Shown piece after piece: positions 14,811 through 22,425 of a DNA stretch of 64,000 nucleotides. Numbering within the stretch: the first letter of the stretch is position 1; every line of letters begins with the position of its first letter. The translations under genes and the position numbers were made by a program. Under the pieces are notes generated by a model, which was given only the letters and a program-made list of their open reading frames with translations, did no database searches and was not told where the DNA came from. The DNA comes from Phycisphaerales bacterium (GTDB lineage: Bacteria; Planctomycetota; Phycisphaerae; Phycisphaerales; UBA5793). The stretch covers positions 1 through 64,000 of the forward strand of contig JADZAS010000030.1 in the NCBI GenBank assembly GCA_020852515.1, read 5' to 3'.

Positions 14811-16475
14811 ATGTTCCAGAACATCTTCAACGAGTTTGCCGTCATCATGCTCATTGCCGCCGGCGTCGGCGCGCTCGGCCGGCTGCTGCGCCAGCCGCTG
14901 ATCGTCTCGTTCATCGCCGTGGGCGTGATCGCCGGTCCCGCGAGCCTGAATCTCGTCACCGCCGAGCAGGAGATCGACCTGCTGGCCAAGATGGGCATTG
15001 CCATCCTGCTGTTTCTCGTCGGCCTGCGGCTGGATGTCGGCGTGATCCGGCGCATGGGGCTGGTCGCGCTCTCGATGGGCGCCGCCCAGGTGCTCATCAC
15101 CGCAGTGCTGGCGTTTTTTCTGTGCGCGGCGCTGGGGATGGGGCGGATCTCTTCGCTCTACACCGCCGTCGCGCTCACGTTCTCCTCCACCATCATCATC
15201 GTCAAGCTGCTCAGCGACAAGCGGGAGATTGACGCCCTGCACGGCCGGCTGGCGGTGGGCATCCTGATCGTGCAGGACCTCATCGTCGTGCTGGCGATGA
15301 TCGCCCTGACGGCGCTGAGCGCCGGCGTCGGCGAGCAGGTCGAGCGGCCGTGGCTCGAAGCGCTGCTCGTGATCGCCAAGGGCGGGGCGTTTCTGCTGGC
15401 GATCGCCGCGCTGGCCCGCTTCATCCTTCCGCGCCTGGCGCACTACCTGGCGCGCTCACCCGAGCTGCTGGTGCTTTCCGCGGTGGCCTGGGCCCTGGCG
15501 CTGGCCACCGCCGCTGATGCGCTGGGCATGAGCCGCGAGGTCGGCGCGTTTCTCGCGGGGGTGTCGCTTGCCTCCACGCCCTACCGCGAAGCGATCTCGG
15601 GCCGGCTGGTGAGCCTGCGCGATTTTCTGCTGCTGTTCTTTTTCATCAGCCTCGGCGCGGGGCTCGATCTCAACATGAAAGCGCCACAGTGGGGCGCCGC
15701 GCTGGCGCTGGTCGCTTTCGTTCTGCTCATCAAGCCGCTCGTGCTCATGCTCGTTCTCTTCCTCGCCGGCTACCGGCAGCGCACCGCCCTGCTCACCGGC
15801 CTCACCGGCACGCAGATCAGCGAGTTCTCCCTCATTCTCGCAGCGCTCGGGCAGTCGCTGGGCCACCTTGGCGATTCAGACGTCGCCCTCATCACCCTCG
15901 TCGGGCTGGTCACCTTCGGCCTGTCCACCTATGTCATTCTCCACTCGCATCAGATCTCGGCGCGCCTCGCACCGCTCATGCATCGCTTCGAACTAAAGAA
16001 GCCCACGCGCGAGATGGCCGAAGACGCGGCTGTGCCCGACCAGCCCGACATCATCATCCTGGGCCTCGGGCGATACGGCCGCAACATCGCCCGGCGCTTG
16101 CGCGAGCGGGGCCGGCGCGTTCTGGGCGTCGATTTCGATCCGCACATCATTCACGCATGGAACGCGCAGGGGCTGTGGGCGGAATACGGCGACGCCGAAG
16201 ATCCGGAGATCACCTCATCACTCCCGCTGCGCAGCGCCCAGTGGGTCGTGGCGGCCCTGCCCGGTCTCCAGGCGAACCTGGCCGTGCTCAAGACCATCCG
16301 CGCGCACGGCTTCGCCGGACTCATCGCGCTGACAGCCCATTCACATGACGACGCACACGTGCTCGAACGCGCGGGCGCCGATCTCGTCCTGCTGCCCTTC
16401 TACGACGCGGCGGCGGAAGCAGTGGACCGGCTCACCACCGCCGAACCACCCCGCGCGGATCAGCCAGCGCGATGA
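14811..16475 (+). CDS. CPA2-family monovalent cation:proton antiporter with RCK (TrkA-N) domain
   Basis: A 554-residue protein. About twelve membrane spans make the Na/H exchanger domain (GVIAGPASLNLV, LTFSSTIIIVKLLSDKREID, SREVGAFLAGVSLA). From about residue 405 a cytosolic Rossmann domain follows: DIIILGLGRYGRNIARRL, with GLGRYG as the nucleotide loop, then GVDFDP. This layout is that of KefB/KefC and YbaL proteins, which exchange potassium or sodium for protons under nucleotide or glutathione control. The ATG at 14811 starts just before the first span; an in-frame ATG at 14757 would add a proline run that also overlaps the preceding terminator. Confidence 0.9.
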   Translation: MFQNIFNEFAVIMLIAAGVGALGRLLRQPLIVSFIAVGVIAGPASLNLVTAEQEIDLLAKMGIAILLFLVGLRLDVGVIRRMGLVALSMGAAQVLITAVLAFFLCAALGMGRISSLYTAVALTFSSTIIIVKLLSDKREIDALHGRLAVGILIVQDLIVVLAMIALTALSAGVGEQVERPWLEALLVIAKGGAFLLAIAALARFILPRLAHYLARSPELLVLSAVAWALALATAADALGMSREVGAFLAGVSLASTPYREAISGRLVSLRDFLLLFFFISLGAGLDLNMKAPQWGAALALVAFVLLIKPLVLMLVLFLAGYRQRTALLTGLTGTQISEFSLILAALGQSLGHLGDSDVALITLVGLVTFGLSTYVILHSHQISARLAPLMHRFELKKPTREMAEDAAVPDQPDIIILGLGRYGRNIARRLRERGRRVLGVDFDPHIIHAWNAQGLWAEYGDAEDPEITSSLPLRSAQWVVAALPGLQANLAVLKTIRAHGFAGLIALTAHSHDDAHVLERAGADLVLLPFYDAAAEAVDRLTTAEPPRADQPAR

Positions 16476-16487
16476 TCGGCCCGGCGA

Positions 16488-17024
16488 CTACTCCCCCTCG
16501 CCCGCATGGTGAAACGTCAGACGCTGCGGGTCTTTCACCACGCCCGGGAAGCGCAGCACGCGGTTGTGCATCGCCACATAGACGCCCGGCTCGACGAGTT
16601 GCACGGCCAGCAGAGCCTCGGTAAGGTTCTGCATCGCGTCGGTGTTGCGCAGTTCGTACGGCCGCATCGCGCCGGTGAGGATGATCGGCACGCGCGGCCG
16701 CTGGCCGAGCCGCTCGACGAGACGCTCACCCGTGAATTGCAGACGGTCGGTGCCGTGCGTGATGATGATGCCGTCGTGCGTTGCCGACTGCTCGCGAGCC
16801 GCCTGGGCGATGCGCTCGTGATCGGCGTCGCTCATCTCGAGCGAATCTTTGTTCATCACGGGATAGCGGTCGATGGTCACGCCGTGCAGCACAAGCGAAG
16901 CGAGCATGATCTCGAGGACGGAGCGCTGGTTGGCGAGCGTGCCGTCCGACGCGTTGTAGGTCTTTTCGATGGTCCCGCCGGTCGAGAGGATGGCGATGCG
17001 GCGGGGAGCGGCGGGTCGGATCAT
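16488..17024 (-). CDS. Half-size asparaginase-family protein
   Basis: A 178-residue protein that matches the N-terminal catalytic domain of type I/II asparaginases. Both catalytic threonine motifs are present: STGGTIEK (Thr15/Thr18 region) and THGTD (Thr89-Asp93), followed by LTGAMRPYELRNTDAMQN. Ordinary asparaginases have about 330 residues with a second domain that completes the neighbouring active site; here a stop follows soon after the first domain. Short stand-alone members occur in several phyla. The reaction would be asparagine to aspartate plus ammonia, but activity without the second domain is uncertain. It is divergent from the zinc-ribbon genes. Confidence 0.8.
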   Translation of the reverse strand: MIRPAAPRRIAILSTGGTIEKTYNASDGTLANQRSVLEIMLASLVLHGVTIDRYPVMNKDSLEMSDADHERIAQAAREQSATHDGIIITHGTDRLQFTGERLVERLGQRPRVPIILTGAMRPYELRNTDAMQNLTEALLAVQLVEPGVYVAMHNRVLRFPGVVKDPQRLTFHHAGEGE

Positions 17025-17133
17025 GCATCAGTTTATGCCGGCGTCGCAAGGGCCGCGTCAGCGCGGATTTGCCGGCGGATGGCCGCACATCATCGCAGGA
17101 TCTGGTATGATGCCCGCATCACCCGAGGGCGCG

Positions 17134-18177
17134 ATGCCAGCGACTCTGCCTCAACCCGTGCGGCCGGCCCTGACCTCTCCGCCGCCTGAGCAAGAGCGGC
17201 CGATCGAGTGCCCGCGCTGCGGCTACGACCTGCGCGGCGCGGTGCAGTCTTGGCGCGAGGCGTGCCCTCTGCAGGGCGTCTGCGCGGAGTGCGGCCTGGA
17301 GTTCGAATGGTCCCGGGTGCACTCGAATGCGACCCACCCCTGGCTGATCGAATACCACTGGCGCCGCCGGCCGATCAGCAGCCTGCTGCGCACCCTGGCA
17401 GCCATCTGCGGGCCAAAGCGATTCTGGTCTGCCGTCGATCTCACGGACCCTGTGCACTTCCGACCGACCGTGTCTCTCGCACTGCTCATGCTGGCGCTGC
17501 CGCTGATTTTCCGGTGGATCGGCGCCAGCACTTTCCTGCTGGCGCAGACGCGCTTGACGGGCTCGTGGCGTCCGTGGTGGGCATCCCGCCCCGCAACCGC
17601 AACAGACATAATGGTGGCTGCGCTGGACTGTTCATTCTGGGTGCTGAGCCCTGATGACACCGCCACCTATTACTCATCGGATGTTCCGTGGCTCGTCGTC
17701 GTGCCTCAGGTTGTGTTGTGGTGGTTCGGACTGGCCTGGCCATTACTGACGGCGCTGTGCTTTGTGCTGATCCCCATCTCTCTGCGGCGCATCCGGGTGC
17801 GTCCCGAGCACATCCGCCGCATCGGAGCATACGGAATTGTGTGGATGATGCTGCCGCTCGTGGCGCTCGCCGCGGTCGAGATGGCAGCGCTCATCATCAA
17901 TGCGGCTTCGATCTGGGCGACAGGCCGTGAGGCGTACGGCTGGTGGAACGTCTGGCTTGTGCCACTGACGGCAGGCATGCTTCCCACGCTGCCGTTCTTC
18001 TTTGCGCCCTTCGCGTACTGGTGGTGGGCCGCCGCCTGCCGCTGCTATCTCAGGCTCCCCGACAGCCGGATGGTGGCGGCGCTTCTGACGCTGCTCAGCG
18101 GCCTGATTACACTCGGCGGATTCGTCTTCATTGCTGAAACGCTCGGCGCCCACGGATGGTGGATCGAAAAGTTGTGA
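17134..18177 (+). CDS. Zinc-ribbon membrane protein, first of three paralogues
   Basis: A 347-residue protein. I use the ATG at 17134, five bases after GAGG; the ATGs at 17107 and 17110 fall inside TGGTATGAT, which looks like an extended -10 element. Residues 24-60 form a rubredoxin-like zinc ribbon (CPRCGYDLRGAVQSW, then CAECGLEFEW). A conserved linker HWRRRP is followed by about five membrane spans and an R-x-x-x-I-R-V-R-x-x-H-I motif, and then W-W-A-A-C-R-x-Y-L-R-L-P-D. The CPRCGYDLRG ribbon is widespread in planctomycetes on membrane proteins of unknown role. The next paralogue overlaps the stop codon. Confidence 0.8.
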   Translation: MPATLPQPVRPALTSPPPEQERPIECPRCGYDLRGAVQSWREACPLQGVCAECGLEFEWSRVHSNATHPWLIEYHWRRRPISSLLRTLAAICGPKRFWSAVDLTDPVHFRPTVSLALLMLALPLIFRWIGASTFLLAQTRLTGSWRPWWASRPATATDIMVAALDCSFWVLSPDDTATYYSSDVPWLVVVPQVVLWWFGLAWPLLTALCFVLIPISLRRIRVRPEHIRRIGAYGIVWMMLPLVALAAVEMAALIINAASIWATGREAYGWWNVWLVPLTAGMLPTLPFFFAPFAYWWWAAACRCYLRLPDSRMVAALLTLLSGLITLGGFVFIAETLGAHGWWIEKL

Positions 18178-19118
18178 ACCAGACCTCCGCCGCCATTGCA
18201 GCAGACGACACCGCGTCGCGAACAGGCGACGAAGTGCAGTGCCCGCGCTGCGGCTACGACCTGCGCGGCGCGGTGCAGTCGTGGCGCGAGGCGTGCCCGC
18301 TTGAAGGCCGGTGCACCGAATGCGGGCTGGAGTTCCGCTGGGGCTGGGTGCTGCGCGAGCAGGTGCACGAGTGGCTCTTTGAACATCAGTGGAGACGCCA
18401 GTGGGTTCGCAGCCTGCTCAGGACGATGGTCGCGTGCCCGCGCGGGTCGCGCATCGCGCGCGAAGCGACCATCATGCACGTCATCAGGCTCCGGCCGCTC
18501 CTGCTGCTGGCGATAATCCTCTGGCTGATCGTGGTTGCGCTGCGTGCGGGCACATTGGCTTACGCGGTGCATGCCTTCTTTCGCGCCCCCTGGAGCTGGC
18601 GATCGGGTGGCAGTCGTCTGAATGCAGGGCTTCGATGGCTTTTGCGCGATGAATTCGATTTCTTCGCGATCTACCTCGCGGCGGTAGTTCTGCTTCCGCC
18701 GCTGGCGTTCTTTTTCATCCCCGCGTCGCTGCAGCGCATCAAGGTGCGCTACATCCACCTCGCGCGCCTCGGCTGCTACTGGATGATCGGCGCTGCAACC
18801 ATGGTGCTGCTGCTCTCAATGGTGCAGGCGATCTGGCACGCCTTTGGCGCCGATGCGCCGCTTCTTCTGCGCCCGGGCGCCTGGCGCTTTCCCGCCAATA
18901 CGGCCTATTCCGACGCGAACATCGTCGTCTTCGCTCAGACGGTATTGCCGCTCTGGCTGCTCGCCATCGGCTGGGCGTGGGTCTGGTGGCGGGCGGCGTG
19001 CCGCGATTACCTGCGCCTGCCCGACGCCACGCTCACGGCTACGCTGCTCATGGTCATCGTCGCGCTCGCCTCCTATCTCGTGCAGCACGCGGTGATCGTG
19101 ATGCAGTCACTGCTGTAG
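18174..19118 (+). CDS. Zinc-ribbon membrane protein, second paralogue
   Basis: A 314-residue protein beginning at a GTG whose GTGA overlaps the stop of the first paralogue, with GGTGGA ten bases upstream; an ATG at 18156 is the alternative start. It repeats the plan of its neighbour: ribbon CPRCGYDLRGAVQSW and CTECGLEFRW, linker HQWRRQW, four or five membrane spans, the I-K-V-R-Y-I-H motif and WWRAACRDYLRLPDA near the end. Translation is probably coupled to the first gene. Function is unknown. Confidence 0.8.
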   Translation: MNQTSAAIAADDTASRTGDEVQCPRCGYDLRGAVQSWREACPLEGRCTECGLEFRWGWVLREQVHEWLFEHQWRRQWVRSLLRTMVACPRGSRIAREATIMHVIRLRPLLLLAIILWLIVVALRAGTLAYAVHAFFRAPWSWRSGGSRLNAGLRWLLRDEFDFFAIYLAAVVLLPPLAFFFIPASLQRIKVRYIHLARLGCYWMIGAATMVLLLSMVQAIWHAFGADAPLLLRPGAWRFPANTAYSDANIVVFAQTVLPLWLLAIGWAWVWWRAACRDYLRLPDATLTATLLMVIVALASYLVQHAVIVMQSLL

Positions 19119-19166
19119 CGTGCAGATGGCATCCTGGTACGATGGCTGACACGATTCGAGCGATCA

Positions 19167-20123
19167 ATGTCAACGGCAATCACTCCAACCGCTCGGCCAC
19201 ATGAGCCCGCACCCTCCCCGGGCGCGGAGCGCCCCGTCGAGTGCCCGCGCTGCGGCTACGACCTGCGCGGCGCCGTGCAGTCGTGGCGCGATATGTGCCC
19301 TCTCGGCGGCCGGTGCACCGAGTGCGGTCTCGAATTCGATTGGACCGACCTCTTCACGCGGCCGCTGCACAGCTGGCTCTTCGAGCACCAGTGGCGCCGC
19401 CGACCGGTCCGCAGCGCCCTGTTCACGATGATCACGCCAGTCGGCGGCCGGCGCATCTCCCGCGAAGTCAGTCTCATGCAGCCGATCCGTCTGGCGCCGC
19501 TCATCTGGCTGCTTGTCGGGCTGGTGCTCGTCACGATCGTCGTGCGCACCGGGCGAATCTGGTATGCCGAGGGCCTGATCAGAAACCGCTGGGGTGCGAG
19601 ATGGACGCCTCCAAGGAATATCAGTCAGGATGTGTTTCTCTGGTTGCGATTCGAATTGCAGTTCTTCGCGCTCTGCCTCGCCCCCGCGTTCACACTGCCG
19701 CTGCTTGCATTCCGGGCCATACCCACGTCGCTTCAGCGCATCAGAGTCCGCCGAGTGCACCTGGTTCGCATCTGGCTGTACTGGCTCATCGCCGCCGCGA
19801 GCATCGCCCTGCTGCTGGCCATCGTTCAACTCGGTTACGTGGCGCTCAGGTCGGATGATCTGCCCGATGCGCTCATGCCCAGCCAGTGGGAGTTCTTCTC
19901 ATTCAGGGATGGCGGGATCGCCACCGTCATCTTCATGACGGTGAAACCGATCTGGTTCCTCGTCATGGTGTGGGCGTACATGTGGTGGTGGTTTGCATGC
20001 CGGAATTATTTGCGGTTGCCCGACGCCGGACTCACCGCCGTGCTGCTCATGACTGTGGTGCTGATTGCCTCGTACCTCATCGGCTTCATCGGAGCCGAGG
20101 TGCTCGGCTGGACCTGGTTCTGA
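19167..20123 (+). CDS. Zinc-ribbon membrane protein, third paralogue
   Basis: A 318-residue protein with ribbon CPRCGYDLRGAVQSW and CTECGLEFDW at residues 26-62, linker HQWRRRPVRS, about five membrane spans, motif RIRVRRVHLVR and WWWFACRNYLRLPDAGL. The three genes share DNA of the ribbon region almost letter for letter, for example GCGGCTACGACCTGCGCGGC. A 48-base gap separates it from the second copy and contains TGGTACGAT, similar to the -10-like element before the first copy. Function is unknown. Confidence 0.8.
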   Translation: MSTAITPTARPHEPAPSPGAERPVECPRCGYDLRGAVQSWRDMCPLGGRCTECGLEFDWTDLFTRPLHSWLFEHQWRRRPVRSALFTMITPVGGRRISREVSLMQPIRLAPLIWLLVGLVLVTIVVRTGRIWYAEGLIRNRWGARWTPPRNISQDVFLWLRFELQFFALCLAPAFTLPLLAFRAIPTSLQRIRVRRVHLVRIWLYWLIAAASIALLLAIVQLGYVALRSDDLPDALMPSQWEFFSFRDGGIATVIFMTVKPIWFLVMVWAYMWWWFACRNYLRLPDAGLTAVLLMTVVLIASYLIGFIGAEVLGWTWF

Positions 20124-20138
20124 TGCCTCGATGCCGCC

Positions 20139-21299
20139 TCAATTGTCCCGGCGCACGAAGATGAAGCACGCCACCGCCAGCACCAGGCCTTCAAAGATCA
20201 GCGATGTGCCGATGATCTTCCACCACGGCCGGCTGTTCTCATATTCCTCGGCGCGGCGCATGATCTCCTGATCGCGCCGGCGGTACATGTCGCGCTGCGA
20301 ATCGTCCTCATAAGACTCGGGCTGCTCAGGCACATCAGGCTGGTCGCCGTTGAGCGCCGACATGAGCGACGACGTCGTCATGCCGCTGCTCGACTGCAAC
20401 TGCCGCTGCACGATGTTGGTCGTCGACGATGTCTTGGGCAGCAGCAGCGTCGCGAGATTCGCCGCCTGCGAAATCGGCATCCACTTCTCCACGCGGTGCT
20501 GCGCCTCGGCCAGGGCCGCTTCGTCTGCCGCCAGGCGCGTGCGATAGCGGTTCACTGCGTCGTTATCGCCCTGCTCGGCCGCCTCATTCAGACGCTGCTC
20601 GTACCACTCGATCCGCCGCGCGTAGGCGTCTCGATCCACCTCCGCGCGGATCCGGAACTGCGTGAGCAGAATGCCATCGGTCGTGTGCAGCGTGAACAGC
20701 GCCAGCCACGCCAGGAGCGTGAGCACGAGCGATGGCAGCGTCGAGCGCGTCACCACGTTGAAGAGCACCATGAGCGAATAGAGGTAGCTGAACACGAGCA
20801 CGAGGATTGGCACGGCCAGCAGAATCGGCCAGCGCCACTCGCCCACGCGCCAGCGCATGACCAGCAGCACGCCCACGCAAAAGATCGCCACCTGCAGCAG
20901 CACGAACAGCAGACTGCCGAGGTACTTGGAGAAAAACACCGTCGTCCGCCGCACCGGCTTGGACAAAATGAGATCGATCGCCCCGCCGGCGAGGAAGTTC
21001 GGAAAGATCTCCGCCGTGGATATCAGTGCGAGAATGATCGCGCCCCAGGCGAGCCACATGGACACGATCACGCTGGCAAAAGCAAAGTCCATGAACGGGC
21101 CGATGAGCGGGCTTTCCGCCTTGAGCACTTCGTTTTCGATCGTGTACAACCCATAGCCGATGCTCACGCCCTTGTCGTTAAAGCCGATCGAGCCGAACGA
21201 GAGCACGATGAGCAGCGAAATCGCCAGCACGAACCAAAACAGCTTTTTGGCGATCAGTTCGCGGTACGAATCGACGAGGATGGCCAGCACCGCCGTCAT
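20139..21299 (-). CDS. ABC-2 type transporter permease
   Basis: A 386-residue membrane protein that begins with LVDSYRELIAKKLFWFVLAIS, a typical start of ABC-2 export permeases. Spans lie near residues 20-40, 75-100, 130-150, 160-185 and 190-210. After a cytoplasmic or periplasmic segment of about 165 residues rich in charged heptads (YEQRLNEAAEQ, RLAADEAALAEA), a last span closes the protein. Its start codon overlaps the stop of the ATPase gene (ATGA), so the two are translated together. The exported substrate is not evident. The long charged insert before the last span is unusual for a simple ABC-2 permease. Confidence 0.85.
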   Translation of the reverse strand: MTAVLAILVDSYRELIAKKLFWFVLAISLLIVLSFGSIGFNDKGVSIGYGLYTIENEVLKAESPLIGPFMDFAFASVIVSMWLAWGAIILALISTAEIFPNFLAGGAIDLILSKPVRRTTVFFSKYLGSLLFVLLQVAIFCVGVLLVMRWRVGEWRWPILLAVPILVLVFSYLYSLMVLFNVVTRSTLPSLVLTLLAWLALFTLHTTDGILLTQFRIRAEVDRDAYARRIEWYEQRLNEAAEQGDNDAVNRYRTRLAADEAALAEAQHRVEKWMPISQAANLATLLLPKTSSTTNIVQRQLQSSSGMTTSSLMSALNGDQPDVPEQPESYEDDSQRDMYRRRDQEIMRRAEEYENSRPWWKIIGTSLIFEGLVLAVACFIFVRRDN

Positions 21300-22309
21300 G
21301 ACTCATCCTCCCCGCGCACAGCGCCCGGCAGGTGGGACCGCCCCGTCTTCGGGTCGCGCACCGAGCGGATGAACAGATCTTCGAGCGACTCGACGCACAA
21401 CTGGCAGCGGTGGATGACAAACTGATCGGCGCGCAGGCGGTCGATGACGGGCTGGGCCTCACGCGCTTCGCGGCCGGGCAGGGCGATGATCCGCCGCGAT
21501 CCATCCGCCGAAACGCGGCTCGACGCTCCGTTGATCTCGCTGATCCACCCAACCTCCGGGCCGGCGTACTCGATCTCAAAGCGCCGCGAGTCGCGCGTCA
21601 GTTCATCAATGGTGCCCTGCACCACGACCTTGCCCTGGAGCAGGATCGCCACGCGATTGCAGACCATCTCCACTTCGCTCAGCAGGTGCGAGTTGAGAAA
21701 GACGGTGCGGCCCTCGGCGCGCAGTTGCGCCAGCAGGTCGCGAATCTCCTTGCGTCCTTCGGGATCGACGCCGTCGGTCGGCTCATCGAGCACGACCAGG
21801 GCCGGGTCGTTCATCAGCGCCTGCGCCAGGCCGACGCGCTGCATCATGCCCTTGGAGTAACTGGCAATCTTCATGTCGCGCCACTTGCTCATGCCCACGC
21901 GCTCGAGCAGCGCCGCGGCTCGTCGCTTTCGATCGGCGCGCCCCACGCCCGAGAGCGCGCCGTAAAAGTGCAGCACCTGCTCGCCCGTGAGATAGCCTGG
22001 GAAGCGGTGGTGCTCAGGCAGATAGCCGACGCGCCGCAGCGTGGGCTTGTGGCCGACGGGCTCACCGAGCACGCGGCCCTCGGCCCGGCTGGGGCGGATC
22101 ACGGTCATCATGATCTTCACGAGCGTGCTCTTGCCCGCGCCGTTGGGGCCCAGCAGGCCGAACACCTCGCCCGGGGCGACCTGCATCGTGATCCCGTCGA
22201 GGGCGCGGATCCTGCCTCGGTACGTCTTGGACACGTGATGCAGGTCAATGCACCAGCCGTTGTTCGAAGTTGGCGCGGCTGCGGTGGAGGTCATGTCTGA
22301 TTCGGCCAC
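21296..22309 (-). CDS. ABC transporter ATP-binding protein
   Basis: A 337-residue ATPase with all ABC motifs: Walker A GPNGAGKST near residue 54, Q-loop region, signature YSKGMMQR, Walker B LVVLDEP and H-loop NSHLL. About 100 residues after the H-loop form the regulatory domain usual in drug, gliding or polysaccharide ABC-2 exporters. The first codon is GTG at 22309 with an ATG alternative at 22294. It pairs with the permease directly downstream. The transported molecule cannot be named from this pair alone. Confidence 0.9.
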   Translation of the reverse strand: MAESDMTSTAAAPTSNNGWCIDLHHVSKTYRGRIRALDGITMQVAPGEVFGLLGPNGAGKSTLVKIMMTVIRPSRAEGRVLGEPVGHKPTLRRVGYLPEHHRFPGYLTGEQVLHFYGALSGVGRADRKRRAAALLERVGMSKWRDMKIASYSKGMMQRVGLAQALMNDPALVVLDEPTDGVDPEGRKEIRDLLAQLRAEGRTVFLNSHLLSEVEMVCNRVAILLQGKVVVQGTIDELTRDSRRFEIEYAGPEVGWISEINGASSRVSADGSRRIIALPGREAREAQPVIDRLRADQFVIHRCQLCVESLEDLFIRSVRDPKTGRSHLPGAVRGEDES

Positions 22310-22425
22310 GGAAGATGATTGCGAACCCCTGCGGCTCGATCAAACCGCCGGCGGCTCATTGGGAATCGCCCGCCCCCAATTCCGCCCTGCATTCCGCGCC
22401 GGCGACCGCGGGCCGTGCCGTGCGT

